Below, in pieces: positions 37,330-50,632 of a DNA stretch of 64,000 nucleotides (position 1 is its first letter; each line of letters begins with the position of its first letter). The position numbers and the translations under genes were made by a program. The notes beneath the pieces are model-generated. The model did no database searches and was not told where the DNA came from. It saw only the letters and a list, made by a program, of their open reading frames with translations. The DNA is taken from positions 311,655,236 through 311,719,235 of the forward strand of contig OY282560.1 of the NCBI GenBank assembly GCA_958295665.1, read 5' to 3'. This stretch comes from Tipula vernalis. Its lineage: Eukaryota > Arthropoda > Insecta > Diptera > Tipulidae.

Positions 37330-38580
37330 ATGCATGTTATTCATTTATCGCCTGCTCCAAAATTTGAAGAATTCGTGGTGAATACTTTCGCCAGCTTGTT
37401 CAGACCACAAACCGAAACCTTCCTCTTCATCCAAACATCCAAGCGATTCTTGAAGATGACTCAAAATTATATGGATTTTCAAAGTTTCACTCACATCGAG
37501 AGCAGCGAGAGCTTTTTTTGAGACTTGTTATGTGTTTATGTAAATCTGACTCAATTCTCGTTACTGAGAAGGTCGACTTTACAATTTCGTCCATGGCTCT
37601 AAATGCTGCTACGAATGGAATCAGTGATAAATCTCCGCCCATGAGACCCTACAGAATTCAGGATTCAATAATTTCGCTGACTCCTACAGTAATTTTCTGC
37701 AAGCGTTTCCCTCAAACGCCTCTCCATGGTAATTTTTCGAGTCCAGATCCAGATTTTGGGGCCATAGAACGACTTTCTCTCTACCCAAGTGCGGTACAAG
37801 CCATTTTTTGAATCACTCTGACGTCAGATCAGATTAATCGAATAAAGGTGTGTTGATGGTACTTCTACTCTGAACGGAATTCTTTTTCGTTCCTCCTGTG
37901 TAGTGATATGAATTGTTCATAATAATGACAAGGGATTATCTGTCATGTCTGTGTCTTAGTCATCATGCTCTGTCGAGTTATCATCTGCGATATTCTCTAT
38001 TTCTTTACGATCTCGCAAATCTTGAAATTTTATGAAGCAATAAGGACACGGAAAACTTGCTGTGACTTTTTGTTGCCCATTAACGAGAAGTAACAGCTTG
38101 AAGTCAGACACGAATTTCATGGAAATATTATTGATTTTTGTGAAATCAAATAATATTTTCAAATTTTCGTAGGTTTCTTTGATGCGCGGTACAATACCTA
38201 ACATAATCAACTTGTGTTCACACTCGTACACTTGATAATTTTGCTCTTCTTCCTTGATGAACCTACATTATGTAGATTTTTAGAAACGTAATTTTCCGGA
38301 ATAACTGACATACAAATTTTAAAAAATCCTTGTCAGCCATGAGCCATAACTTTGACTGAATAGTTAGTTACCAATCAAACCACGTCTATCCACTACATTT
38401 TTTTAAAAGGTTTTCTGCGTTACCCCAGATAACAGGCCTTTTTTCCTTAACAGAACTTTTTTCTGACCGAACTTTGATCTTCCAATAAATTAGCTCTTTC
38501 TGACACTTCTTTCTGAAAGAATGCTGGTACTGCTTTTTTTTGCCACAATTTTTCCTAATAAGACGGCTCAATTTTAGCAT
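37330..38580 (-). pseudogene. transposon-derived protein of unknown function, several frames
   Basis: Minus-strand blocks, from 5' to 3': LSRLIRKNCGKKKQYQHSF (38580 end); MLGIVPRIKETYENLKIL and FVSDFKLLLLVNGQQ then ASFPCPYCFIKFQDLR (38231-37956), a CxxC-bearing part; then, after decayed sequence, GCLDEEEGFGLWSEQAGESI then HHEF (about 37460-37370). The combination of SD-LK-LL-G, a PCPYC motif and a WSEQ-ES-HH block is known to me from repetitive, uncharacterised invertebrate proteins presumed to be transposon encoded. I cannot name the superfamily or place catalytic residues. Stops and frameshifts make this copy inactive. Confidence 0.55.
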
Positions 38581-40089
38581 TACAATTTTTTAGCATTTAA
38601 GCATTTATTTCACTCGTGTTATATTTTTTCTCTTTCTCTCTCCTCTTCTCTTCTCTTTTTGTATAAAAATGTTCATTAGTTAATCGCCTTAAATATTAAA
38701 ATCTTTCTGTTTTTTCTTTGTCATATAATTAAAAATTAATTAATTATAATAAAAAAAGAAAAATAATTAAATTTTTGTTTCCGACAAAATTTAAATTTAA
38801 ATCATTTTACATTAAGAAATAAATCAATAAAATTGTTTCGGCTTTTTATAGACAAAATATATTAAAAATAATGGCATTCACAACAATTTCGACTTTTTAA
38901 TCAGAAAAATGAAGAGGCCAATCATTTATAAATATATCTACCAGAAAAAGTAGAAATATCAAAATCCCACCCGTACTTTAACCCGTGGTCAATACAAAGT
39001 GTATCGACTCCAAAAATGAAAACTTTCCTTGAGCTTTCTCTGTGGTAGTTTGGTTCCGTACTGATAAGTTCGTACAAACAAAAAGTTCGGTCTACTCATC
39101 AGGTAGCTACGACAGTGCTGTCGAAGTGAGTACAATCGGAGTATTTGTACTACTTTCGCTTAGTGCTTACTCCTGTACTCCGCTATTTCATTTTGTACTC
39201 CCCTGTTCTAATAACTGCTATTCTAATAATGCTTTTGCTTGCAATAATTATAATATTCTGGAAGATATCTAGCTTTTTCATAAAACATTTTTCAAAGCTA
39301 ACTTATAATGGTTCCTGTCATTTTCAGGCATAAACCCATAAAACTGTTCTCTTGCAGTAATGAATCAGTCATTTTAGCAAACAATATCAATTCAAACATG
39401 TAAAATTTGCGAACTAAATTACTTCTACTTCACACAGCTATTTTTTTTAGAATCTGAATGTTAGCTGGTAAAACTTAAAAACAGATAATTCCGAGTTTTT
39501 ACAACTTACAACTTTAAAACTTCAGATACACTCAAACATGACAGACGTTACCTGATTTTACAAAAAAAAAAATGTACCAGCTTTGACTAAATATTTAGAT
39601 TAGAACCTCCTGAATACAAAAATTACCACACAAAAATGATGTACGGAAAATAAAATTCTTTAAGCTTAGATTAGCACTTCTATATAAAAATAATACTGTA
39701 AGATAATTTCTGCAGTCATTTAAACTTTCCAGACTGGAAAGTTGTATGGAAGTCTGGATTTATGCAGTGTGATGTGGGAAATTTCATTCGTCTTGTGTGA
39801 TATAATATGTTTAAGGTTAGGAACTATTTATGGCTACAGACATGGCTGGTCCTTGTGGACCGCCACCCAAACCTAACCTAGGAACTATTTATATAGAATC
39901 GGCTTAACATCTCCGATATAAAATTTCACTAAAACACAACGACAAATGTGTATATTCCATTCGGTGCCGGAGGGGCTGGCTGTATGTGGAAAACCAAAAT
40001 TGGTAATTCTAATTTGTGATTTATGGTATCGGTCATATTACCATTACTACGAGTACTTATAGTTACTATCAGAAATCTATATATTATGT

Positions 40090-42240
40090 CGGTATTCGAA
40101 GAATCGCGTTAGGCTTAAATAAACCATCTTAGAATTCGCCATTTACTATCAGAATTCGATCTATCATCTAAGAGTTCGACATATCATTTCCAAATTCGTC
40201 ATATGTATCTTATTCATGTCAGAATTCGATATATCATCACAGAATTCAACATAATAATTCGAAATATCATATCAGAATTTGATATATCATCTCAGAATTT
40301 GCTTTATATGTATATATTGTCGACGCATCAGTCAGAATTTGATATATCGTTGATATTTGTCAGAATTTGGGATATCATCATAAATCATCTCAGAATTTGA
40401 TATATCCAGTCAGTATTCTTTATACTTAATTATTATGTCAAAGCTCGTTGTATCATGTCAGAGTTCGATATATAACCTAAGGATTTGAAATACCATATCA
40501 TAATTCGCTATATATTTTCAGAACTTATCATATCCAAATTTATATATTTCACATCCGAATTATGTATATCTTTAAGAATTTGAAATTTCATGTTAGAATT
40601 CGATACATACTATCGGATTCGATACATCTGTCAGAATTTGATATATTATGTCAGTATTCTATATAATATGTCTGAATTCTATCTACATACCAGAATTCGA
40701 CATTCCATACCAAAATTCTATATATGTATCAAGTAAAAATTCGAAATATAATGTCATAATTCGATATATCATCTCAGAATTCGCGTTATACATATGTACT
40801 ATCAGAGTTCAATATTTTTGTCAGAATTATATCAAAATACGACACATGATGTCAAAATCCGTTATGTCGTCTCAGAATTCGACTCAATATCCATTTTCTA
40901 TACATCATGTAAGAATTCGAAACATATGTCAGAGTTCGATATATCATCTCAGTAATGTAAGGATTCTAAAAATTATGTCAGAATTCGAAATTCCATCTCA
41001 AAATTCGTTATATATTGTCAGAATTCGATAAATATTTTAGAAGTTGGTATACCTATCATGTCAGTATTCCATAATACGTCTGAATTCGATATACATCGCA
41101 CGTGACAAAGAATATTGACCACTCAAAATTTCAAATTTTTCAGGAGAGCAAAATAAAACATGCTAATTTCGATTATTCTGTACTATTCTCTATGGGCGTC
41201 AAAAAAAAGGAAGATCGGAAAATAAGCCGTCTCTCGCTTTGTAAAATAACTATGACCACTATGGTCACTATCCCCACTATGTCAGGTTATGAAATCGATT
41301 ATTGCGCATCTTTTTGACGAAATATCTTAAAAACTCAATTTTTTGAGTTGTGTCACTTTTTTATGTCATGTTCGAGATGTCAGAATTCGACATACCATCT
41401 CAAAATTCGTTGTATACTGTAAGAATTCGATAAATCTTTTAGAATTTGGTATACCTATCATGTCAGTTCTATATATAATATGACATACATGTCAGAATTC
41501 GGATATATCATCTCAGAATTCGACATACCATATCAGAATTCTATACATCATGTAAGAATTCGAAACATATCGTCGTAATTCGATATTTCATCTCAGAATT
41601 TACTATATTCTATCAGAATTCAATGTTTTTGTCAGAATTATGTCGAAATTCGACACATGATGTCAAAATTCATTATGTTGTCTTAGAATTCGATTTAATA
41701 TCCGGTTTCTTTACATCAAGTAACAATTCGAAATATCATATGTCAGAATTCGATATACGATCTCAAAATTCGTTATGTACGATAAATCTTTTAGAATTTG
41801 GTATACCTATCATATCAGTATTCTATATAATATTTCAGAATTCGGATATATTATCTCAGAATTCGACGTAACATGTCAGAATTCGATATATCATCTCAGA
41901 ATTCGCTATATACTATCAGAATTCAATGTATCTGTCAGAATTAAGTCGAAATTCGATACATGATGTCAAAATTAATTATGTCGTCTCAGAATCCGACTTA
42001 ATATCCGGATTCTATACATCATGTCAGAATTCGATATATCATTTCAAAATTCGCTTTATACAATTCGATAAATCTTTTAGAGTTTGGTAAACCTATCATG
42101 TCAGAATTCCACATATTATGTCGGGATTCACAATATTTCATCAGAATTCTTTAAACCAGCTCAGAATTCGTTAGATACTGTTAGAATTTTATATTACTAC
42201 CAGAGTTTGATGTATCTTGTCAAAATCCCATTATCTCAGA
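40090..42240. repeat. degenerate ~20-bp tandem repeat (CAGAATTCGATATATCATCT)
   Basis: About a hundred imperfect units of TCAGAATTCGATATATCATC over 2.1 kb, with unit length varying by several bases. They are interrupted at about 41105-41365 by unrelated sequence. All short ORFs here (for example 40203-40400, 40648-41031, 41775-41963) are artefacts of the repeat (SEFDI and QNSIY strings). Confidence 0.9.
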
Positions 42241-42319
42241 CAGGGTGGGAAAATACATGTATTTAAAAAAAAACGACAAATCATTTGAATTTTTTGTTTT
42301 AAATAACAATTGAAATTGT

Positions 42320-43200
42320 TTTCAACTACTTAGTGTTCCAAAATATTTCTTGCAGTTGGGCCACGTTTTATTTAAAAAATTCTGATCCCCTATACCTTAT
42401 GGCAGAAAATTTTTTCAGGCCATGAAATAATAGGTCTTATAATAGGAATTATTTATAGAATTTACAAAATATCGCAGATAATAGATTACTCTAAAATCTA
42501 TCAACAAATGTGTTTGTTCCATCCATTTGATGCTGGAAACTAGTCTGAATTAGCTAAGTACATACAGATAAATTTGGTGAATATCTTTTTTTAATTTAAA
42601 GTTTCAACTCAAAAATATCCTGTATTTGAGCCATGGTTTAATTAAGAAGTCCGACTTCAAATGATATGGCCAAAGGAATTTTCCAGATCCGGAATTAATA
42701 AATGTTGTATTAGGAACTACTTAAAGAATCTCAAATCTCAAATATATATTATATTAAAATCCATCCACAAACGTGCCACCTAAAAAAAAGAAAATTAGGG
42801 AAACAATGTTTCTGATAAATGGCATCAATCAAAGTATCATTAGTGGTGTTCCGCAATATTTATTAAATTTGGCTCTTATTTTATTAAAACAAATGCGACC
42901 CCAAATAAGGTGACCCATGAAATTTTCAGAACGTCAATAATTCTGTTTTTTATTAGATTTTATTAAAATTTCACTAAAACCAATTGTCAAACGTGCTCCT
43001 TGGTGCTGGAACCCGGGAATGTTGTAATGGCCTATGAAAGTAAAAACAAATTTTTCTTTGGCAAATCTAATTTCCCCAAATTTTTGTCTAAAAACATAGA
43101 ACCATTATATTGTCTTGCAATATTTATTGAATTCTGGCCAAGTTTCATTTAAGAAACTCTATCTTTGACCTAAATGGAACTGCTGTGATTACGCACAAGT
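42320..43200. repeat. degenerate ~250-bp repeat, three to four copies
   Basis: Recurring phrases in order: GCAATATTTATTGAATTTGG, TTTTATTTAAGAAACTC, AATTTTTCAGG, AGGAACTATTTATAGAATC, ATTAAAATCCATCAACAAACGTG, at about 42335, 42610, 42850 and 43115. A partial copy lies at 39880-40010, on the other side of the ~20-bp array. Confidence 0.65.
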
Positions 43201-44011
43201 TCCATTGAAATATATTTTCTGACTTAACCAATATATTTAATCATCAATGAATTAATTGTAACACCTTCAAATTATTAATCAAATTGACGGGTTAAAAACT
43301 TTTCTAGATGAGATTCCACCACGTCCATGTTTTGTAACCAGTCGTCGCCTCTAAACCAATTTTAGGTAGCAATTTTTTTTAAATCAAATACAAACTTATT
43401 TTGAGATTTAATAACGGTCCTGCTTTTTTTAAGGCGATTTTTTCAGACTTCGTCCAGCTTTAGTCATTTATGACCTGGTTACCCTAGGTACCTACTGAGG
43501 TATTGACAAGGTATTGTCTGTCAATGACATTTCTTTAAATTGCACCAAAATATCTTCCCATTATGACAAACATGTTCCCATATTTAACGTGTCTGAATTT
43601 GGAATATCTGCCAAAATTCCGATGGTGAAAGTGAAAAGGTTTGGAACTAAAGTTGCTTTCAGATAAATTTTCCGTTTACCACGTAAAATTTAGGTAAAAA
43701 TAGTTAAAAATTAAAAATTTCACTTACGGTTTCGCTGGTCAGTACTCTTCTCTACGATAAAAACTTAAAACTCCCAAAACGATAATCTAAAAATATCTGT
43801 GATCTCGTGAAGAGTTGTGGCCGTGTTAAAAACTGTTTAGCTCGAGCAGTATACAGAGCTTAACGCTTTAATAGTAAAATAGATAAAGAGCTAACAAAAT
43901 TTATGGCTAAGGTCTAATAATCTTATTTCTTACGTACACTCCTTCTGTCTAGAAATACTCCCATGAAAATTTTAACGCACTTCTTTTAAAATTTTCAGAA
44001 CGACAGCACTG
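43201..44011. other. non-coding interior
   Basis: Nothing recognised. Confidence 0.35.
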
Positions 44012-44387
44012 GCTACGACCAAACTACAAAAATAAAATTCTAACTTCATACATTAAGTATGAGGCAAGAACGCATTGATTTAGCGAATTATAAAATTCAC
44101 CAAATCAAAAAACTCAAGGGAAACCTCATTTCTGTGTGTTTTATGCCCACGAAATTGTTGTGAATGCCATTATTTTTAATATATTTTGTCTATAAAAAGC
44201 CGAAACAATCTTATTGATTTAATTAATACAGACAAACATTCTTTTTCTATTATTTGTGTGGGCATAAAACACACAGAAATGAGGTTTTCCTTGAGTTTGT
44301 GAATTTTATAATTCGCTAAATCAATGCGTTCTTGCCTCATAATTAATGTATGAAGTTAGAATTTTATTTTTGTAGTTTGGTCGTAGC
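44012..44387. repeat. large imperfect palindrome (arms ~130 bp) with a repeated spacer
   Basis: Arms 44012-44150 and 44258-44387 are inverted copies (GCTACGACCAAACTAC against GTAGTTTGGTCGTAGC). The 100-bp spacer (44151-44250) is repeated in direct orientation at about 44607-44705, at the right end of the larger unit. Confidence 0.85.
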
Positions 44388-44764
44388 TACCTGATGAGTA
44401 GACCGAACTTTTTGTTTGTACGAACTTATCAGTACGAAACCAAACTACCACAGAGAAAGCTCAAGGAAAGTTTTCATTTTTGGAGTCGATACACTTTGTA
44501 TTGACCACGGGTTAAAGTACGGGTGGGATTTTAATATTTCTACTTTTTCTGGTAGATATATTTATAAATGATTGGCCTCTTCATTTTTCTGATTAACAAG
44601 TCGAAATTGTTGTGAATGCCATTATTTTTAATATATTTTGTCTATAAAAAGCCGAAACAATCTTATTGATTTAATTAATACAGACAAACTTTCTCTTTCT
44701 ATTAAGAAATAAATTCAATATTTTAAATATTGATTTCAATCAATGAAGTGAAGGAACATTTAAT

Positions 44765-44915
44765 GAAAATTCGGCCTTTCGACCCAATCGGCCATTAGAT
44801 ATTCGGCGGTCCAACACGTTCGGCCATACGACATTCGGCCTTTCGACATCCGGCCCTCCGACCCATTCGGCTTTTCGACATTCGGCCTTCCGACATTCGG
44901 CCTTTCAACATCTAA
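44765..44915. repeat. degenerate ~16-bp tandem repeat (CGACATTCGGCCTTTC)
   Basis: About nine units with variable bases around CATTCGGCC and CCGAC. It has the same style as the sub-repeats in the MULE TIR at 16616-16838 but a different sequence. Confidence 0.85.
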
Positions 44916-47199
44916 CGAAATATTTTATCTTGAATAGCTTAAACTTTTGAAAGAATTTGAAACATCTAAAATCGAATTTTCGGATTTGAAAATTTTAATT
45001 TACTGTCAAAATAAGGCAAATTTACAATTTTTCTGAAATTTTAGGTATATAATTCTATAAATTTTAAAAAAGGTGTGGGGCCATAAACCGTTGCCTGATG
45101 TAAAACTAAAGATTAAATTTTTCTAATTTCTCCAACGGTTAAGAAATAACCGACGTCCTTACTTATTGGAGTTCATTAATTCGGAGTCCCTTAAATCGAG
45201 GCTTTTACTGTATTTGATTTTTCTTTCATGTGATTTCCTATTTTAAAATTTTCCTATTTATGCAATCTATCATCGTCGATTAAAATTAAATTTTATAAGA
45301 AACCCTTAATTTCGTGGGTTAGTATGTTAACATACACACATTTTTAAACTGGAGTACACTGCTTGCTGTGAAGTAAACGGTATTTTTTATGTAGGTATTT
45401 CGTTTGACTGAAACAAAACATTTAGACAAAACGCCGGTAGCTATCAAGTTTGGGTCTTTTTGGTTATTCTAAGCAAAACAACAACCAATCATCTGGTTTC
45501 TAGAAAAATGCTAGATTGCATTGCCTTACCCAATAATGTTCATCTCTGTGTTTAGTTTTTGTCAAAATTAATTTTAACCAACATCTAATTATCTCTTCTA
45601 TCTGAGGTTCAATTCTAAAATTAAAACTAGTTAAAATTTTACAAATTCTTAGAATTAACAATTCTTAAAACTATCGAAATTTGTATGTAATAAATAATTT
45701 GTTTGATTCAAGTCTGGTTAACAATTATTCTTAAAATTAATCTATCAAGAACCGCTACGCATTTTAGTTCAAATAAAAATAAAAAGACCATTAAATGTAT
45801 TAGGCAAGAAATTTCGCAAGAATTGTATTTTTTATTATTTCCTCAACAAAAAAAAAAGGAAAAAGAAAAAGAAATAATTGAGGTATTCAAATTAAGATCA
45901 CGCAATATCTTATCTCACACCATGTCTGACTTGATTCCATGAAAATTCATTATTTTTATCTTTCGAGACTGATTCATCCATCAGCTATATATAGATAAAC
46001 GCATACATATTTGTGGTGTCAGTTTTTTACCTTAATTGATTAGTATTCCACTTCAATTTGATTGTGCGGTTAAAACGAGGCCGTATATGCACAAAACAAT
46101 GACGTAACATTTGAGCAAACATACTGATATTTATGCAGAATACATATGAAAAGGGAGAGTCTTATTATCGGCTGTGTTGATTCCATGAAGTTGTAAAGCA
46201 AAACGTGATACATCTGTAAATTACTCAATTAGTAATATTGTTGGTTGTCAAACCGAATGTGACAGATAATAAATTATTTTGCATTACGTTTACTATTTAT
46301 TGAATATTATTATGTTAATGCGTTTAGGTCAAAGTCGTATATAAATGCAAATAGTGTTTATGGGAGGTAATCGGATTTTCTGCACAATAATTTTTTTTTT
46401 CGTATAGGGGGAATAATTTATAACTTAATAATTATTATAAGGGTCCCAATTTTATTAACAGATGTACAAAAAAAAAAATGTCGAAAAACTATAAATGAGA
46501 ATATTTATGATCTAATATTTCAAATATTGTCGACATACAGTTTATGATTGACAGTGTTTCAGCTCAGTATCTAAAGATTCAAACGTTTAATATGATCAAA
46601 TCCCAATATTCTAGGAAATGAGTAATTTTTCAAATATTATTAATTTAGTATTATAATGATAACAAACTATTGCGAATTATATTTATACAACATTTTGATA
46701 TAGGTACAGATTACATGATATCATTCATGTATTAATCGTAAAGACTTATCATCATTTAGTATAATGAGTAGCTTAAAACTAACATAACATACTGCAGAGG
46801 TACACGAATTTCAATACCCCCACAAAAACTTAGTGGTTGAGAAATATAGATTGCCGAGTTCCAAGCAATGTGATTCGTCGTGTCCTTACAAATTAATAAA
46901 TTCAAATTCAGGCTTTATTAGGATTAGGTCAACTATCCTCTACTTCACTAATGAATAGGCTCGTGTAAACCACCATCATTGCCAGACCCGTTTACCCTAA
47001 TCTGAACGGAAACTAAATAACCGTATAATTAAACAAAAAAAAAATGTTCAACTAAAAATGAAATGAATAGAGTTGCCAACTAGCCGGTTTTAAAACGGTC
47101 CGACAACCGGTCACCGGTCGGACAGCTAACCGACAGAACAAATGACCGGTTTCCAATGAAATTCAGTTAAATCATCATTTTAAATATATCGAAGAAAAT
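44916..47199. other. non-coding stretch, 2.3 kb
   Basis: No recognisable gene. The frame at 45703-45942 is Lys/Glu/Ile-rich and motif-free. Around 47086-47150 there is a GC-richer patch with overlapping palindromes (CCGACAACCGGTCACCGGTC), possibly a MITE fragment. Confidence 0.4.
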
Positions 47200-47291
47200 T
47201 CGCGAATAAAAATTTCGTTAGTACTCATCCGGGCGTCATCCGGGAGTCGTGCTTAGGCTTGGTCGTACTCCCTGATCAATCAATCAATCAA
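47200..47291 (+). mobile_element. 3' end of a non-LTR retroposon with (TCAA)n tail
   Basis: A GC-richer stretch (CATCCGGGCGTCATCCGGGA, about 47227-47246) ends in four ATCA units (47274-47291), the same kind of tail as at 11161-11180. It would be a short 5'-truncated copy. No target duplication could be confirmed. Confidence 0.5.
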
Positions 47292-47646
47292 AGTAGTCAG
47301 CTTACAATTTATTGTGTTTTTTCACTACCAACTATAAAAGTCTTATTTTATTCGATCCTTAATAGAATCAAAGTGTTATTATAATTGTTAAAATTTTTTT
47401 CTTACATGTTTCATGTTAAGTACAGACATTGCCACTTTGGCCAAAAAGTTTTAAATATTAAATAAAGACACTATAGTATTAGAAAATAATTTAAATTTAA
47501 TAATTAGAAAACGTTTTATTATCACAAAATTTTGATTGTAGCAAATACATTTCTGTATTGTATTTCATCGAATGACAAGTTAAAATTTGGCAGACAAGAG
47601 ATACAAATACAAATCTTTTTCCTTGAATGAACTGTTTTGTAATGTA
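47292..47646. other. non-coding spacer
   Basis: Nothing recognised. It flanks the second satellite-bearing element. Confidence 0.4.
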
Positions 47647-47865
47647 AGCCTAAGAAGCATGTGAAGTTATCCCAGTTTTTCATCCCAGAAAAAATAAAAA
47701 TGTTCATCAGGTAATACTATCTCATCCCATCCCAGTTTTTATCTATATATATTAGAAATGTAAGTAAAAAATAAAATGATTTACATTTTTTCATCATATC
47801 CCAGCTTTTTCTATATAGTGTATTTCAAATACAAAATATTCAATATAAACTGATCATAATTTTAA

Positions 47866-50632
47866 AATCTTTATTAACGAACTCATAAGAACTTAGTAGG
47901 CCGGAAATGATTCTTTATATTTTGAGTTGGTAATGGTATAGACTAACTTTCGTTAAAATCTAAGATCAGCCGTATGGGTGCAATTTCCACAATCGGCCAA
48001 CTTCCAAATGGGTTCATATAAAATAATCAAAATTTTAAATTCTTTATTACCGATCTCATAAGAACTTAGTGGGCCGGAAATGATTCTTTATATTTTGAGT
48101 TGGTAATAGTATAGACTAACTTTGGTCAAAATCTTAGATCAGCCGTATGGGTGCAATTTCCACAATCAGCCAACTTCCAAATGGCTTCATATAAAATAAT
48201 CAAAATTTTAAATTCTTTATTACCGATCTCATAAGAACTTAGTGGGCCGGAAATGATTCTTTATATTTTAAGTTGGTAATGGTAATAGACTAACTTTGGT
48301 TAAAATCTAAGATCAGCCGTATGGGTGCAATTTCCACAATCGGCCAACTTCCAAATGGCTTCATATAAAATATACAAAATTTTAAATTCTTTATTACCGA
48401 TCTCATAAGAACTTAGTGGGCCGGAAATAATTCTTTATATTTTAAGTTGGTAATGGTATAGACTAGCTTTGGTGAAAATCTGAGATCAGCCGTATGGGTG
48501 CAATTTCCACAATCGGCCAACTTCCAAATGGCTTCATATAAAATATACAAAATTTTAAATTCTTTATTACCGATCTCATAAGAACTTAGTCGGCCGGAAA
48601 TGATTCTTTATATTTTAAGTTGGTAATGGTATAGACTAACTTTGGTGAAAATCTAAGATCAGCCGTATGGGTGCAATTTCCACAATCGGCCAACTTCCAA
48701 ATGGGTTCATATAAAATAATCAAAATTTTAAATTCTTTATTACCGATCTCATAAGAACTTAGTGGGCCGGAAATGATTCTTTATATTTTAAGTTGATAAT
48801 GGTATAGACTAACTTTGGTTAAAATCTAAGATCAGCCGTATGGGTGCAATTTCCACAATCGGCCAACTTCCAAATGGCTTCATATAAAATATACAAAATT
48901 TTAAATTCTTTATTACCGATCTCATAAGAACTTAGTGGGCCAGAAATGATTCTTTATATTTTAAGTTGGTAATGGTATTGACTAACTTTGGTGAAAATCT
49001 TAGATCAGCCGTATGGGTGCAATTTCCACAATCGGCCAACTTCCAAATGGCTTCATATAAAATATACAAAATTTTAAATTCTTTATTACCGTTCTCATAA
49101 GAACTTAGTAGGCCGGAAATGATTCTTTATATTTTAAGTTCGTAATGGTACAGACTAACTTTGGTGAAAATCTAAGATCAGCCATATGGGTGCAATTTCC
49201 ACAATCGGCCAACTTCCAAATGGCTTCATATAAAATATACAAAATTTTAAATTCTTTATTACCGATCTCATAAGAACTTAGTCGGCCGGAAATGATTCTT
49301 TATATTTTAAGTTGGTAATGGTATAGACTAACTTTGGTGAAAATCTTAGATCAGCCGTATGGGTGCAATTTCCACAATCGGCCAACTTCCAAATGGCTTC
49401 ATATAAAATATACAAAATTTTAAATTCTTTATTACCGATCTCATAAGAACTTAGTGGGCCGGAAATAATTCTTTATATTTTAAGTTGGTAATGGTATAGA
49501 CTAGCTTTGGTGAAAATCTGAGATCAGCCGTATGGGTGCAATTTCCACAATCGGCCAACTTCCAAATGGCTTCATATAAAATATACAAAATTTTAAATTC
49601 TTTATTACCGTTCTCATAAGAACTTAGTAGGCCGGAAATGATTCTTTATATTTTAAGTTAGTTATGGTACAGACTAACTTTGGTGAAAATCTAAGATCAG
49701 CCATATGGGTGCAATTTCCACAATCGGCCAACTTCCAAATGGCTTCATATAAAATATACAAAATTTTAAATTCTTTATTACCGATCTCATAAGAACTTAG
49801 TAGGCCGGAAATGATTCTTTATATTGTGACTTGGTAATGGTATAGAGTAACTTTGGTAAAAATCTAAGATCAGCCGTATGGGTGCAATTTCCACAATCGG
49901 CCAACTTCCAAATGGCTTCATATAAAATAATCAAAATTTTAAATTCTTTATTACCGATCTCTTAAGAACTTAGTGGGCCGGAAATGATTCTTTATATTTT
50001 AAGTTGGTAATGGTATAGACTAACTTTGGTGAAAATCTTAGATCAGCCGTATGGGTGCAATTTCCACAATCGGCCAACTTCCAAATGGCTTCATATAAAA
50101 TATACAAAATTTTAAATTCTTTATTACCGATCTCATAAGAACTTAGTGGGCCGGAAATAATTCTTTATATTTTAAGTTGGTAATGGTATAGACTAGCTTT
50201 GGTGAAAATCTGAGATCAGCCGTATGGGTGCAATTTCCACAATCGGCCAACTTCCAAATGGCTTCATATAAAATATACAAAATTTTAAATTCTTTATTAC
50301 CGATCTCATAAGAACTTAGTGGGCCGGAAATGATTCTTTATATTTTAAGTTGGTAATGGTATAGACTAACTTTGGTGAAACTCTAAGATCAGCCGTATGG
50401 GTGTAATTTCTACAATCGGCCAACTTCCAAATGGCTTCATATAAAATAATCAAAAATTTAAATTCTTTATTACCGATCCCATAAGAATTTAGTAGGCCGG
50501 AAATGATTCTTTATATTTTAAGTTGGTAATGGGTGTATAGACTAACTTTGGTCAAAATCTAAGATCAGCCGTATGGGTGCAATTTCCACAATCGGCCAAC
50601 TTCCAAATGGGTTCATATAAAATAATCATAAT
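47866..50632 (+). repeat. 173-bp tandem array, forward block, about 16 copies
   Basis: The marker CGGCCAACTTCCAAATGG recurs at 47994, 48167, 48341, 48514 and so on to 50593, spacing 173-174. Other constant parts are TTACCGATCTCATAAGAAC and CAGCCGTATGGGTGCAATTT. Variants include ATAATCAAAATT or ATATACAAAATT and AACTTAGTGGGCC, AGTAGGCC or AGTCGGCC. Confidence 0.93.

Larger units (their letters stand above)
38825..44700. mobile_element. 5.9-kb unit bounded by ~290-bp inverted repeats, no coding
   Basis: 38825-39113 and about 44380-44690 are inverted copies with few mismatches (for example GGTAGCTACGAC at 39102 against GTCGTAGCTACC at 44380). The same 14 bp, ATTAAGAAATAAAT, lies just outside both ends (38811-38824 and 44701-44714), a possible target duplication, although it is AT-rich. 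The interior holds a ~20-bp degenerate array, a degenerate ~260-bp repeat and a second large palindrome. No transposase is recognisable. The classification is open. Confidence 0.65.

Noticed and set aside
40203..42266. Several ORFs with SEFDI or QNSIY strings
   Set aside because: Artefacts of the degenerate ~20-bp GAATTCGATATATC repeat.
45703..45942. 79-residue Lys/Glu-rich ORF
   Set aside because: Low-complexity A-rich DNA; no supporting signal.
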